Of a stretch of 64,000 nucleotides of DNA, positions 54,839 through 64,000 are shown one piece after another. Both the position numbers and the translations under genes were made by a program. The DNA is from Sphingomonadaceae bacterium (GTDB taxonomy: Bacteria; Pseudomonadota; Alphaproteobacteria; Sphingomonadales; Sphingomonadaceae): assembly GCA_020847445.1 (NCBI GenBank), contig JADLBY010000005.1:1-64000 (forward strand), in the 5' to 3' direction. Below the pieces are notes generated by a model, which was given only the letters and a program-made list of their open reading frames with translations, searched no databases and was not told where the DNA came from. How positions within the stretch are numbered: position 1 is the first letter of the stretch; each line of letters opens with the position of its first letter.

Positions 54839-54968
54839 GAAGACATCGAAGGACAGGCGGCTGCGCGGTTTTCCCCCTGTTGCCCGCGGCAACAAAGTCT
54901 TCCTTCGGTTTCAGCGTGACGAACGCAAGCTCGACCCCCATCCCAAATGCCCCCGGGATGGGGGTTTT
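54839..54968 (+). ncRNA. Candidate structured small RNA with terminator
   Basis: Between lolA and the SDHAF4 gene there is a stretch with nested complementarity and no reading frame that fits. GAAGAC (54839-54844) pairs with GTCTTC (54897-54902), ACAGG (54853-54857) can pair with CCTGT (54876-54880), and GTTGCC (54879-54884) forms a three-base-loop hairpin with GGCAAC (54888-54893); the last two compete at two bases. It ends in a strong terminator (10-bp stem and T4). Upstream, TTGCCG and TAGATT (15 bases apart) could be a promoter. It matches no RNA family I can name; a long lolA 3' UTR is the alternative. Confidence 0.35.
54935..54968 (+). terminator. Rho-independent terminator
   Basis: CCCCCATCCC (54935-54944) and GGGATGGGGG (54955-54964) form a perfect 10-bp stem with a ten-base loop and TTTT follows. 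It may end lolA transcription or the candidate small RNA, and can also act on the convergent SDHAF4 gene. Confidence 0.75.
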
Positions 54969-55000
54969 GCGTTCCGGAATAGGGCGCTGCAATCGCCGGA

Positions 55001-55165
55001 TCAGAAATCTACGGCGATGCCCTTATGCTCCCAGTCGCCATAGCGGACAGGGTCCGGCCGGTCGGCATCGGGCAACGGCTTGTGCTCGACCGCTTTGGGT
55101 GCGGGCACAGGTGGGCTTTTCGACAGATGGGCCGGTGGCTTCACATGCGGCGGGCGTTTGCCCAT
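55001..55165 (-). CDS. SDHAF4/DUF1674-family succinate dehydrogenase assembly factor
   Basis: A 54-residue protein, rich in Pro and Lys at the start and ending in [14 protein letters not shown], the signature of the family (RYGDWExxGxxxDF). In mitochondria SDHAF4 protects and helps flavinylated SdhA assemble; bacterial homologues are presumed to do the same. It is divergent from htpX by 75 bases. The proline-rich part looks disordered. Confidence 0.85.
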   Translation of the reverse strand: MGKRPPHVKPPAHLSKSPPVPAPKAVEHKPLPDADRPDPVRYGDWEHKGIAVDF

Positions 55166-55240
55166 GGCGGGGCTCCTGCGGATATTCTTGAAAGCGGATA
55201 TGCTGCCCCCCACATTGGCTTTCGTACGGAGGATATCAAG

Positions 55241-56104
55241 ATGAATATGCTCAAGACGACGATGCTGCTGGCGGCGCTGACCGCGCTGTTCATGGCGCTG
55301 GGCTATACGCTCGGCGGATCGGGCGGCGCGATTCTCTCGCTGCTGGTCGCCGCCGGGATGAACCTGTTCACCTATTGGAACGCCGACAAGATCGTCCTCA
55401 AAATGCACCATGCGCGCGAGGTCGATGCGCAGAGTGCGCCCGAATTCCACGGGCTGGTTGCCAGTCTTGCACGTCGTGCCCATATGCCGATGCCGCGGGT
55501 CTACATTGTCGATAACCCCAATCCCAACGCCTTTGCCACCGGGCGCAATCCCGAAAATGCCGCCGTCGCTGCAACCACCGGCCTGCTGTCGATGCTCAGC
55601 CGGGATGAGGTCGAAGGGGTGATGGCGCACGAACTGGCGCATGTGAAGAACCGCGATACGCTGATCATGACGATGGTGGCAACGATCGCCGGTGCCTTGT
55701 CGATGCTCGCCAATTTCGGGATGTTTTTCCGCGGCAACGACCGCAACGGTCTTGCCACGCTGCTCGCCGTGCTGATCGCCCCCTTTGCCGCGATGATCGT
55801 GCAACTCGCGATCAGCCGCACGCGCGAATATGGCGCAGACCGGACGGGCGCGGAAATGTCTGGCAAGCCGCTCGCGGTGGCTTCGGCACTGGCCAGAATT
55901 TCGGGTGCGGCCCAGGCAATCCCCAATCCGGTCAGCGAGCGCAACCCCTCGGCAGCGCAGCTCTATATCGTGCCGACGCATGTGTCGGAGATGTTTTCGA
56001 CCCACCCGGCGACCGAAAACCGCATTGCCGAACTCGAAGCGATGGCAGAGCAAATGGGATCCGGCCCCCGCCGCAGCGCGCTCGACCCGCTGGCACGGTC
56101 GTAG
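55241..56104 (+). CDS. htpX: Membrane-bound zinc protease HtpX
   Basis: A 287-residue M48 metalloprotease that degrades misfolded membrane proteins. Two N-terminal membrane helices, the zinc motif HELAH (about residues 129-133), the third ligand Glu in [10 protein letters not shown], and two further hydrophobic segments are visible. ATG 55241 follows a GGAGGAT site eight to ten bases upstream. The upstream extension of the frame belongs to the other strand. Confidence 0.93.
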   Translation: MNMLKTTMLLAALTALFMALGYTLGGSGGAILSLLVAAGMNLFTYWNADKIVLKMHHAREVDAQSAPEFHGLVASLARRAHMPMPRVYIVDNPNPNAFATGRNPENAAVAATTGLLSMLSRDEVEGVMAHELAHVKNRDTLIMTMVATIAGALSMLANFGMFFRGNDRNGLATLLAVLIAPFAAMIVQLAISRTREYGADRTGAEMSGKPLAVASALARISGAAQAIPNPVSERNPSAAQLYIVPTHVSEMFSTHPATENRIAELEAMAEQMGSGPRRSALDPLARS

Positions 56105-56240
56105 AATCTCAAACGATATGGCTCGCCTGCAGGCGAGCGAGGCAGGAGGTGGAATGGGGCAGCAATGCCTGCGGTTTATACCGGCACCTCCATTCCTCTT
56201 GCCTCTTTCACATTCATCGGGTCGCGCCTAAGGCCCGGAA

Positions 56241-57515
56241 ATGAACACCCGTCCGACCACCGCCACCGGTCTTGCCGCCCGCCGCACCGCGCTGCGCATG
56301 CTCGATGCCTGCCTGCGCACCGGCCAGCCGCTCGATCAGGCGGCGAGCGCCATGGCAAAAGGGCTTGAACCCTCCGACCGGGCCTTGGCGATCGCGATTG
56401 CGCAAGAGGTGCTGCGCTGGCTGCCCGATCTCGACCTGCTGATCGACAGCCAGACCAGGCTGCCATTGGCCGACGACGCCAAGGCGCGGATGGTGCTGCG
56501 CATGGCACTGGCGCAGATGCTGCGGCTGGGCACGCCACCGCATGCCGCAATTGCCACTGCCTTGCCGCTGCTCGACAAGGGGCCGAGGCGGCTGGTGCAT
56601 GGGGTATTGGGGTCGCTCTGGCGGTTGCAGCCGACATTGCCCGACGCACCCGGCCTGACCCATCCGGTGGCTGACCGCTGGAAGGCGGCATGGGGCGCGC
56701 CGATGGTAGGGGCTGTGCGGGTGGCGCTCGCCGAACCGCCGCTGCTCGACCTGACGCTTGCCGATCCGTTGCAAACCGCAAAATGGGTCGAGGAACTGGA
56801 AGGCACCAGCCTCGCCCCCGGCCATGTCCGGCTGGCACGCGGGTCGGCGATCGAGATGCTGCCGGGCTATGCCGATGGCGCATGGTGGGTGCAGGATCTG
56901 GCGGCGAGCCTTCCGGCAAGATTGCTCGGGCCGGGCAATCGCCGGACGGTCGCGGACCTGTGCGCCGCACCGGGCGGCAAGACGATGCAACTGGCGAGCC
57001 AGGGCTGGGACGTCACCGCGCTCGACAAATCAGCCAAGCGGATGGACCGGCTGGCAGCCAATCTGGAGCGCACCGGGCTGGCGGCGAAGGCGTGCATCGG
57101 CGATGTGCTGAACTGGAAACCCGATGCGCCCTTCGATGCTGTGCTGCTCGATGCGCCGTGCAGCGCGACCGGCACCTTTCGCCGTCATCCCGATGTGCTG
57201 CACCGGATTGGCCCGCAGCAGATCGCCGAACTGGCCGAACTGCAGGCGGCGATGCTCGACAAGGCAGCGGCAATGGTCAAGCCCGGCGGGATGCTGGTCT
57301 ATGCCACCTGTTCGCTTGAGCGCGAAGAGGGCGAGCAGCAGGCCGATGCCTTCCTCGCGCGGCATGGAAATTTTCGCAAAGCGGCGATCGACCCCGCCTT
57401 GCTGCCCGCCGGAATCGCGCCGCAGGACGGCTATATCCGCACGCTTCCGGGGATGCTGGCGGATGCGGGCGGGCTCGACGGCTTCTTCATTGCCGGGTTT
57501 GTGCTCGACGCTTGA
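56241..57515 (+). CDS. RsmB-type 16S rRNA m5C methyltransferase
   Basis: A 424-residue protein: an N-terminal NusB-like helical domain (about 10-130) and a SAM-dependent methyltransferase domain. The SAM motif is DLCAAPGGKT; the two catalytic cysteines lie in DAPCSATGTFRRHPD and YATCSLEREEGE. It is expected to methylate C967 of 16S rRNA. It reads as RsmB rather than RsmF because of the NusB-like domain. Confidence 0.88.
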   Translation: MNTRPTTATGLAARRTALRMLDACLRTGQPLDQAASAMAKGLEPSDRALAIAIAQEVLRWLPDLDLLIDSQTRLPLADDAKARMVLRMALAQMLRLGTPPHAAIATALPLLDKGPRRLVHGVLGSLWRLQPTLPDAPGLTHPVADRWKAAWGAPMVGAVRVALAEPPLLDLTLADPLQTAKWVEELEGTSLAPGHVRLARGSAIEMLPGYADGAWWVQDLAASLPARLLGPGNRRTVADLCAAPGGKTMQLASQGWDVTALDKSAKRMDRLAANLERTGLAAKACIGDVLNWKPDAPFDAVLLDAPCSATGTFRRHPDVLHRIGPQQIAELAELQAAMLDKAAAMVKPGGMLVYATCSLEREEGEQQADAFLARHGNFRKAAIDPALLPAGIAPQDGYIRTLPGMLADAGGLDGFFIAGFVLDA

Positions 57516-57563
57516 CATCCCTTCCCCGTCACCCCAGCGACGGCTGGTGCAACGGAGTATCTT

Positions 57564-58094
57564 GTGGTGAACCACCCGCCAACCCTTACCACCGACCGCT
57601 TGATCCTCGCCCCGATCAGCCTCGATCATTGGGAGGCCTATGCCGCCGCCTGGGCCGATCCGGCGATGACCGAGTTCATCGGCGGAAAGCCACGCACGCG
57701 GACCGAAAGCTGGGGCAAATTCCTTGCCGCCGCTGCCCTGTGGCAGTTCATGGGCTATGGCTATTGGTCGTTCCTCGACCGGGCGAGCGGAAAGTTTCTC
57801 GGCAATGGCGGGCTTGCCTGGTTCGATCGCGGCGTTGCGGGGCTTGAAGGCGTGCCCGAGGCGGGCTGGGCGTTCATCCCCGATGCCTGGGGCAAGGGGC
57901 TGGCGACCGAAGCGATGGCGGCGGTGCTCGCATGGGGCGATACAGCGCTGAAGGCACCGGAAATCCGCTGCATTATCGACCCGGGGAATCGGGCTTCGCG
58001 CCGGGTGGCGGACAAGCTGGGTTTTCGCTTTCTGGCGGTCGCCGACGAGCCGATGGGCCGCATCGAACTGTTTTCACGACAACGCGGTGGATAA
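57564..58094 (+). CDS. GNAT-family N-acetyltransferase (RimJ-like)
   Basis: A 176-residue acetyltransferase. It starts with TLTTDRLILAPISLDH, the RimJ/RimL-type opening, and has the acetyl-CoA-binding segment DAWGKGLATEAMAAVL. The GTG at 57564 (followed by a second GTG) is the only good start. Substrate unknown. Confidence 0.82.
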   Translation: MVNHPPTLTTDRLILAPISLDHWEAYAAAWADPAMTEFIGGKPRTRTESWGKFLAAAALWQFMGYGYWSFLDRASGKFLGNGGLAWFDRGVAGLEGVPEAGWAFIPDAWGKGLATEAMAAVLAWGDTALKAPEIRCIIDPGNRASRRVADKLGFRFLAVADEPMGRIELFSRQRGG

Positions 58095-58165
58095 AGCAGT
58101 GGATTAGCTGTGCGTAAAGGGGGCCCCGCCTTGCCCCTGCCGCGCAGTCTCGCTAAGCGCCAGCC

Positions 58166-58825
58166 ATGAACGCTCCCGTCCGCATCGCGCCTTCGATCCT
58201 GTCCGCCGATTTTGCGCGTCTGGGTGAAGAGGTTCGTGCGATCGATGCGGCTGGCTGTGACTGGATCCATGTCGATGTGAGGGACGGTCATTTCGTCCCC
58301 CACATCACCATCGGACCTGCCGTGGTCAAGGCGCTGCGCCCGCACAGCGCCAAGCCGTTCGATGTCCATCTGATGATCGCGCCGGTCGACCCGTTTGTGA
58401 AGGATTTTGCCGACGCGGGGGCCGATATCATTTCTTTCCATCCCGAGGCCGGCCCGCATCCGCACCGCACCGTGCAGCTGATCAAGTCGCTCGGCAAGCA
58501 GGCGGGCATCGTGCTCAACCCGCATACGCCTGCGAAAATGCTCGACTATCTGATCGAGGATATCGACCTTGTGCTGGTGATGAGCGTCAATCCGGGCTTT
58601 GGTGGGCAAAGCTTCATTACAAGCCAGCTGCGCAAGATCGAGGCGATCCGGAAAATGATCGACAAGACCGGGCGGGATATCCGTCTGGAAGTTGACGGCG
58701 GCATCACGGTTGAAACCGCGCCGCTTGCGATTTCGGCAGGGGCCGACACGCTTGTCGCCGGAACCGCGACCTTCAAGGGCGGGCCAGGCGCTTACGCCGC
58801 CAATATCGCCGCATTGAGGGGGTAA
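58166..58825 (+). CDS. rpe: Ribulose-phosphate 3-epimerase
   Basis: Interconverts ribulose-5-phosphate and xylulose-5-phosphate. The 219-residue TIM barrel has APSILSADFARLG, HVDVRDGHFVPHIT (metal-binding His and Asp), VMSVNPGFGGQ and the phosphate loop GADTLVAGTA. It overlaps the heparinase gene by one base (TAATG). Confidence 0.95.
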   Translation: MNAPVRIAPSILSADFARLGEEVRAIDAAGCDWIHVDVRDGHFVPHITIGPAVVKALRPHSAKPFDVHLMIAPVDPFVKDFADAGADIISFHPEAGPHPHRTVQLIKSLGKQAGIVLNPHTPAKMLDYLIEDIDLVLVMSVNPGFGGQSFITSQLRKIEAIRKMIDKTGRDIRLEVDGGITVETAPLAISAGADTLVAGTATFKGGPGAYAANIAALRG

Positions 58826-60549
58826 TGGCCGAAGCCGATCTTCCGGACGATACAGCGGGCGGTAATGCGCTGGTGGTGCGTCCGGCGAGTCGCCTTGAGA
58901 ATCTGGCCGCGCGGGTATCGCTGATGCTCTACCAGTTGAGCTGGCGCACGCCGCTGCACAAGATGCGGATTACCGGCAAGTTGCCACTCAAACTGCTGGC
59001 CGTGCCCGCCGATCCATTGCCCGGTGATGAGGTGCGGGGGACGGCCATCCGGATCGGCAAATTCCGCCTGATGGGGATGGAGCAGTCGATCGACGCGATC
59101 GATTATGACCGGCTGTCGCTGCCCCCCGCCTTTGTCGATTATATCCATCGTTTCGACTGGCTTCGGGACCTTATGGCGGCGGTCAATCGTGGCGAGGGCG
59201 CGCCGCTGGCGGCATCGATTGCCGACAAATGGCTGATCGCAAATGGCGATAAGCCGCGTCTGCCCGGCTGGCGGATCGACAACAGCGCATGGCGCTTCCT
59301 CAACATGGCGATCGCCGCGCCCTATCTGCTGACCAGCACCGATCTTGTCTATCGCTCCAAAATCCTGAACCATTTTGCCCGGACCGCACGCCATCTCGAC
59401 CAGTCGGCGATTCGTGCAACCCGGCCGTTCGACAGGGTTTGCGGCTGGGTCGGCGTCGTAGCCGCTTCGCTGTTGCTGCCCGAAGGCAAGGCGCGGCGTG
59501 CAATGGGCGAACATGGCCTTGAAACCGCCTTGTCGGATCTTGTCTTTCCCGATGGCGGCGTGCTGTCGCGCGCGCCGCAACAGCTGATGGAACTGATCGC
59601 GCTGCTGTCGATGCTGCGCCAATGCTATATCGCACGGCAGGAGGCCGTTCCGGGCTTTTTGAACGACACGCTGGGTCGCAACATTCCGGCATTGCTGGGG
59701 CTGACCCATGCCGATGGCGGCCTGGGTGCTTGGCAGGGTTGCGGCCATATCCGTGCAGAGCGGATCGAGGCGCTGGTGCAGGCGAGCGGCGTGCGCGCCC
59801 GCCCGCTGCGCCAGGCGCTCGACTGGGGGTATCAGCGCGTCAGTGCCGGACCGGCCGTATTGCAGGTCGATGCGGGGCCGCCGCCGCACGCAAAGCAGGC
59901 GCTGGTCGGATGCGCCTCGACGCTGGCGTTCGAATTCGGTTTCGGCAGGCAGCGGATCATCATCAATTGCGGCGGTGCCGGGCTGGCGGGGGCCAATATC
60001 CCGGCAGCGCTCGCACGCGGGCTGCGCACCACCGCCGCACATTCGACGCTGTGCATCGACGACAGCAATTCGACCGCGCTGCTCGCCAAGGGGCAATTGG
60101 GCGCGGGCGTGGTCGACGTCGAGCTCGAACGGCGCGATATAGACAAAGCGACGCGGATCGAGGCCAATCATGACGGCTATGCCCGCGCCTATGGCTTCGT
60201 CCACAACCGCGTCCTCATCCTGCGGTCGGACGGCATGGAATTGCGCGGTGAGGATACGCTGCTGCCCCATGCGAAATATCGGGGGCGTGAGGAGGTTGCC
60301 GCGCATCTGCGGTTCCATATCGGGCCCGATATCGAGATGGTGCTCGCCGAAGACCGGCGCAGTGTGATGATGCGGCTGGAAGACGGCAGCAGTTGGACGT
60401 TCGCGACGTCGGTCGGCACGATCGAGGTCGATGACAGTATCTGGGTGGATGAAGATGGCCGGCCAAACCCCACCCGCCAGTTGGTGATCGGCGTCAACGC
60501 GCCGCGCGGTGGCATGACCATGGGCTGGGCACTCAAGTTTCTGGGATAA
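58825..60549 (+). CDS. Heparinase II/III family protein
   Basis: A 574-residue protein of the alginate-lyase/heparinase II-III superfamily. The first half is an alpha-toroid-like region ([33 protein letters not shown]); the second half is beta-rich with [12 protein letters not shown] and [13 protein letters not shown]. No signal peptide is seen. In sphingomonads the gene regularly sits between rpe and purH; its substrate is not known. The start overlaps the rpe stop. Confidence 0.85.
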   Translation: MAEADLPDDTAGGNALVVRPASRLENLAARVSLMLYQLSWRTPLHKMRITGKLPLKLLAVPADPLPGDEVRGTAIRIGKFRLMGMEQSIDAIDYDRLSLPPAFVDYIHRFDWLRDLMAAVNRGEGAPLAASIADKWLIANGDKPRLPGWRIDNSAWRFLNMAIAAPYLLTSTDLVYRSKILNHFARTARHLDQSAIRATRPFDRVCGWVGVVAASLLLPEGKARRAMGEHGLETALSDLVFPDGGVLSRAPQQLMELIALLSMLRQCYIARQEAVPGFLNDTLGRNIPALLGLTHADGGLGAWQGCGHIRAERIEALVQASGVRARPLRQALDWGYQRVSAGPAVLQVDAGPPPHAKQALVGCASTLAFEFGFGRQRIIINCGGAGLAGANIPAALARGLRTTAAHSTLCIDDSNSTALLAKGQLGAGVVDVELERRDIDKATRIEANHDGYARAYGFVHNRVLILRSDGMELRGEDTLLPHAKYRGREEVAAHLRFHIGPDIEMVLAEDRRSVMMRLEDGSSWTFATSVGTIEVDDSIWVDEDGRPNPTRQLVIGVNAPRGGMTMGWALKFLG

Positions 60550-60554
60550 GTGAA

Positions 60555-62144
60555 ATGACCGATGTGAAGATAAAACGGGCACTGCTTTCGGTGTCGGACA
60601 AGAGCGGGCTTGTCGAACTGGGGCATGCGCTGGCGAAGCGCGATGTCGAACTGGTTTCGACCGGCGGCACCGCCAGGGCGCTGCGCGATGCAGGCCTGAA
60701 GGTAAAGGACATCAGCGATCTGACCGGCTTTCCCGAAATGATGGACGGCCGGGTGAAGACGCTGCATCCTATGGTGCATGGCGGGCTGCTCGCGGTGCGC
60801 GACAATGCGGAACATGCGGCTGCGATGAAAGAGCACGGGATTGGCGCGATCGATCTGGTCGTCGTCAACCTCTACCCCTTTGCACAGACTGTGGCGAAGG
60901 GCGCGAGCCGCGATGAAATCATCGAAAATATCGACATTGGTGGCCCATCGATGGTGCGCAGCGCGGCGAAGAACCACGCCTTTGTCACGATTCTCACCGA
61001 TCCCGCCGATTATGACGGGCTGATTGCCGAGATGGAGGAATCGGGCGGCGGGACAAGCTATGACTTCCGCCGCAAATGCGCGGCCAAGGCCTATTCGGCG
61101 ACCGCCGCCTATGACAGCATGATCAGCCAGTGGTTCGCCTTTGCCGACCAGGGCCAGCTGTTCCCTGACATGCTCGCCATCAACGGCAGTCTTGCCGATG
61201 AACTGCGCTATGGCGAAAACCCGCACCAGCGCGCCGCGCTCTATCTGCCGCTCGGCCCGCATGGCTCGGGCATTGCGCAGGCCGAACAGGTGCAGGGCAA
61301 GGAACTGAGCTATAATAATTACAACGACGCCGATGCCGCATTGGAACTGGTCAGCGAATTTCGCCACGGCCCGCCGACGGTGGTTATCGTCAAACATGCC
61401 AATCCGTGCGGAGTGGCCAGCGCCGACACGCTGATCGATGCCTATCGCGCAGCGCTGGAATGCGACAGCGTTTCGGCCTTTGGCGGGATTGTTGCGGTCA
61501 ATCGCCCGCTCGATGGCGCGACGGCAGAGGCGATTACCGAGATTTTCACCGAGGTCGTTGCCGCGCCTGCCGCCGACGATGCGGCCAAGGCGGTGTTTGC
61601 GAAGAAGAAGAATCTGCGCCTGCTGCTGACCGGCGATCTACCCGATCCAAAGCGCGGCGGGCTGATGGTCAAGCCGATTACCGGCGGGCTGCTGGTGCAG
61701 TCGCGCGATAACGGCTTTGTGCCCGACAGCGACTTCAGGGTGGTGACGAGGCGCGCGCCGACCGCGCAGGAACTGGCCGATTGCCGCTTTGCCTGGACAG
61801 TGGCCAAGCATGTGAAATCAAACGCGATCGTCTATGCGAAGGACGGCGCGACCGCAGGTATCGGTGCCGGGCAGATGAACCGCCGCGACAGCGCACGCAT
61901 CGCCGCGATCAAGGCGCGCGAGGCGGCGGAAACCTATGGCTGGACCGAAGCCCGCACGGTTGGTTCAGCGGTTGCCTCCGACGCCTTCTTCCCCTTCGCC
62001 GACGGTCTGTTGGCGGCGGCCGAAGCGGGGGCGACAGCAGTGATCCAGCCGGGCGGATCGATGCGCGACGACGAAGTCATCGCTGCGGCTGATGAGGCAG
62101 GGCTGGCGATGGTCTTCACTGGCATGCGACATTTTAGGCATTGA
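60555..62144 (+). CDS. purH: Bifunctional phosphoribosylaminoimidazolecarboxamide formyltransferase / IMP cyclohydrolase
   Basis: The last two steps of IMP synthesis in one 529-residue protein. The N-terminal cyclohydrolase domain has [16 protein letters not shown] and [13 protein letters not shown]; the C-terminal AICAR transformylase has [19 protein letters not shown] and [12 protein letters not shown]. It follows the heparinase gene by five bases. With purD at 31875 it is the second purine gene in the window. Confidence 0.96.
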   Translation: MTDVKIKRALLSVSDKSGLVELGHALAKRDVELVSTGGTARALRDAGLKVKDISDLTGFPEMMDGRVKTLHPMVHGGLLAVRDNAEHAAAMKEHGIGAIDLVVVNLYPFAQTVAKGASRDEIIENIDIGGPSMVRSAAKNHAFVTILTDPADYDGLIAEMEESGGGTSYDFRRKCAAKAYSATAAYDSMISQWFAFADQGQLFPDMLAINGSLADELRYGENPHQRAALYLPLGPHGSGIAQAEQVQGKELSYNNYNDADAALELVSEFRHGPPTVVIVKHANPCGVASADTLIDAYRAALECDSVSAFGGIVAVNRPLDGATAEAITEIFTEVVAAPAADDAAKAVFAKKKNLRLLLTGDLPDPKRGGLMVKPITGGLLVQSRDNGFVPDSDFRVVTRRAPTAQELADCRFAWTVAKHVKSNAIVYAKDGATAGIGAGQMNRRDSARIAAIKAREAAETYGWTEARTVGSAVASDAFFPFADGLLAAAEAGATAVIQPGGSMRDDEVIAAADEAGLAMVFTGMRHFRH

Positions 62145-62151
62145 GCTTATT

Positions 62152-62277
62152 CCCTCTCCCCTTGCGGGAGAGGGTGGTTGCGAAGCAACCGGGAGAGGGG
62201 TGGTCCACACCCTCTCCAACTACGACTAGGCCGCTTCGCAGCCAAGTCTTCATATCCTCTCCCGCAAGGGGAGAGGA
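62152..62277. repeat. GC-rich repeats in inverted orientation between purH and the helicase gene
   Basis: Each of the two units is itself a hairpin: CCCTCTCCCCTTGCGGGAGAGGG (positions 62152-62174) and its near-complement copy (62255-62277), 21 of 23 bases alike when one is inverted. A further hairpin GGTTGC-GAA-GCAACC lies at 62176-62190. The genes on both sides end here, so the block can act as a bidirectional terminator. It is part of a dispersed family with 21545 and 26178. Confidence 0.7.
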
Positions 62278-62286
62278 TAGACAGGG

Positions 62287-63789
62287 TTACCGCGCCCGCT
62301 TCACCGCACCCTTGAACTTGCCCACGCCCGAAGGCTTGGGGCCATAGTTGCGCGGGCGCCCGTCATTTCTGCCGCCACCGCCGTTTGAGGCGCCGCTGAT
62401 CGCCGGGCCGCCGCGCTTGTGGTTGGGGCGGTTGCCGGCGGACGGGCTGCGTTCCTCGCGGCGATCGTCGCGCACCGGAATCTCGTCGCGGCCATAACCG
62501 TCGCGGCTCATCAACTGGCTTTCGCGTTGCGGGCGCGGCTTGCGGTTGCCCGGGCGACCCTGACCCTGACGTTCACCGCCGGGGCGACCGCCCGTACGGC
62601 GCGGCTGTTCCTCGCGCTTGGCGACCACCGGCTTGGGCATTTCGGCGACCAGTTGGCGGAAACCTTCGGGCAGGCCGACGGGCATCAGCCGGACCTTGGT
62701 CAGACGCTCGATATCCTTCAGGTAACCGCGCTCGTCATCGCTGACAAAGCTGACCGCGATGCCGTCCGCACCCGCACGCGCGGTGCGGCCGATGCGGTGG
62801 ACATATTGGTCGGGCACATTGGGCAGCTCGTAATTGAACACATGGCTGACGCCGGGTACGTCGATCCCGCGCGCGGCGATATCGGTCGCGACCAGCACCT
62901 TCAAATGGCCGTGGCGGAAACCCTGCATCGCGGCGGTGCGCTGGCCCTGGCTCTTGTTGCCATGGATCGCGGCGGCCTTGATGCCTGCGCCCGCAAGGTG
63001 GCGCACAACGCGGTCGGCACCATGTTTGGTGCGGGTGAAGACCAGCGCACGGTCGATGCTTTCATCCTTCAGGCGGTGGTTGAGCAGCGCCTGCTTTTCG
63101 CGCTGGTCGACAAAGGTCACATATTGCTCGACCCGCTCCGCCGTGGTGGCGGCGGGGGTAACGGCAACGCGCACCGGATTGTTGAGGAAACGGTTGCCCA
63201 GTTCGGCAATCGCCTTGGGCATCGTTGCCGAGAAAAACAGGCTCTGGCGCTTTTTGGGGAGCAGCAGGTCGATCCGCTTGAGCGCGTGGATAAAGCCAAG
63301 GTCCATCATCTGGTCGGCTTCGTCGAGGACGAAAATCTCGACATCTTTCAGGCTCAGCGCGCGCTGTTCGATCAGGTCGAGCAGGCGACCCGGCGTGGCG
63401 ACCAGAATGTCGGTGCCGGGCTGCAGCTTCTTCTTCTGCGTGAAAATCGGCATCCCGCCGAAGACGCACTGGACGGTCAGGCCCAGATATTTGCCATAGT
63501 CACGGAATTTTTCCGCAATCTGCGCGGCGAGTTCGCGGGTGGGCGACAGCACCAGCATCCGGCAGCCATAGGGCACGCGCGGTTTGATGTTGGTGGCGAA
63601 ATGGTGGAGCGAGGGCAGCGCGAACGCCGCCGTCTTGCCGGTTCCGGTCTGCGCGATTCCGCACAGATCGCGCCCTTCGAGCAGCGGCGGGATCGCCTGC
63701 GTCTGGATCGGGGTCGGGCTATCATATCCCGATTGGGCAAGCGCCTTCAATATCGGCTGGGCCAGGCCCAGATCGTCAAAATAGGACAT
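62287..63789 (-). CDS. DEAD-box RNA helicase (RhlE-like)
   Basis: A 500-residue ATP-dependent RNA helicase. Motifs in order: Q-motif (PTPIQTQAIP), Walker A AQTGTGKT, PTRELAAQ, DEAD, SAT, and HRIGRTARAG. The C-terminal about 110 residues are rich in Arg, Gly and Pro (RRTGGRPGGERQGQGRP), a basic RNA-binding tail. It probably works in ribosome assembly or mRNA turnover. ATG 63789 is chosen because the Q-motif domain starts there. Confidence 0.92.
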   Translation of the reverse strand: MSYFDDLGLAQPILKALAQSGYDSPTPIQTQAIPPLLEGRDLCGIAQTGTGKTAAFALPSLHHFATNIKPRVPYGCRMLVLSPTRELAAQIAEKFRDYGKYLGLTVQCVFGGMPIFTQKKKLQPGTDILVATPGRLLDLIEQRALSLKDVEIFVLDEADQMMDLGFIHALKRIDLLLPKKRQSLFFSATMPKAIAELGNRFLNNPVRVAVTPAATTAERVEQYVTFVDQREKQALLNHRLKDESIDRALVFTRTKHGADRVVRHLAGAGIKAAAIHGNKSQGQRTAAMQGFRHGHLKVLVATDIAARGIDVPGVSHVFNYELPNVPDQYVHRIGRTARAGADGIAVSFVSDDERGYLKDIERLTKVRLMPVGLPEGFRQLVAEMPKPVVAKREEQPRRTGGRPGGERQGQGRPGNRKPRPQRESQLMSRDGYGRDEIPVRDDRREERSPSAGNRPNHKRGGPAISGASNGGGGRNDGRPRNYGPKPSGVGKFKGAVKRAR

Positions 63790-64000
63790 ATAAACTTTCA
63801 AAATATCGAGCTTGATGCAGCCCGCGCAGCCATAAGCGGCGCACGGGCGCAAAAGCGGGTTTAAGGGCAGGCGGCGTGCCGACCCCTTGGAAACCACCCC
63901 GCGTGAATTGGGAAGCCTCTTGGCTGCGCGCATCTCGTGATCGACGGAGCTGTTGTTCAAGCCCTCACGCTGTCGATACTGCGGCGGATATCTCCGTTCG
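63790..64000. other. Upstream region of the helicase gene
   Basis: The last 211 bases hold no recognisable gene. They should include the promoter and leader of the DEAD-box helicase gene on the minus strand. The open frame that extends upstream of the helicase start has no family similarity. Confidence 0.4.

Noticed and set aside
58792..60582. A 596-codon minus-strand frame opposite the heparinase-like gene
   Set aside because: It is the antisense of a gene with conserved neighbours (rpe, purH) and has no domain of its own.
1..64000. CRISPR arrays, rRNA operons, complete tRNAs, prophage or defence genes
   Set aside because: No regular repeat-spacer pattern, rRNA segment, cloverleaf or phage/defence protein was seen by reading intergenic gaps and the translated frames. 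A dedicated scan could still find a degenerate case.

Overview
The window looks like chromosomal DNA of an alphaproteobacterium of the order Sphingomonadales (Sphingomonas/Sphingopyxis-like). This is inferred from high GC content, alphaproteobacterial gene families and neighbourhoods (rpe - heparinase II/III - purH, proA - nadD - rsfS - rlmH - envC-like - ctpA, an SDHAF4/DUF1674 protein, coq7) and sphingomonad-style accessory genes such as the exosortase-A-associated set. No rRNA gene, complete tRNA gene or CRISPR array was seen.

Layout. 1-2244 is a mobile-DNA scar: a truncated IS630-family element, an IS5-family (IS427-like) element next to it, and an AT-richer stretch ending in what looks like the 3' end of a tRNA gene (possible attachment site). 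2245-2694 has no convincing gene. 2695-6753 carries acyl-CoA/alcohol metabolism: a dehydrogenase pair fused and broken by a deletion, an enoyl-CoA hydratase, a metallo-beta-lactamase-fold hydrolase and a thioesterase. 6834-12438 is a compact divergent six-gene block of exosortase-A-associated enzymes (two hydrolases, acyl carrier protein, FemAB-like transferase, AMP-forming ligase, PLP decarboxylase) with no exosortase in sight. 12515-14099 is an overlapping bactofilin/M23 peptidase pair.

14394-20864 is a dense core run: proline and NAD synthesis, ribosome silencing and 23S rRNA methylation, an EnvC-like activator, a C-terminal processing protease, DsbB and Coq7. 21581-27378 holds an S9 peptidase and a fatty-acid/branched-chain CoA block (TetR, enoyl-CoA hydratase, SDR, thiolase). 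27486-38778 mixes envelope and transport genes (DMT transporter, CNNM/CBS protein, NfrB-like glycosyltransferase, NhaA) with purD/xseA, an unusual membrane-anchored histone-H1-like HhH protein, a membrane-tethered LuxR-type regulator and ribosomal protein L33. 38958-44602 includes a GDT1 transporter, an epoxide hydrolase and a peptide-type ABC transporter whose gene boundaries carry different inverted repeats. 44735-51555 contains sulfur enzymes (MetC, 3-mercaptopyruvate sulfurtransferase), QueF, an OmpA-like lipoprotein and a UbiH-family monooxygenase. 51677-63789 contains FtsK, LolA, a candidate structured RNA, SDHAF4, HtpX, an RsmB-type methyltransferase, Rpe, a heparinase-like protein, PurH and a DEAD-box helicase.

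Most of the window is ordinary core genome. The parts most worth a second look are the deletion fusion near 3555, the exosortase-free accessory block, the possible tRNA attachment scar, the hairpin elements around the ABC operon, the candidate RNA at 54839-54968, and the HhH and LuxR membrane proteins.
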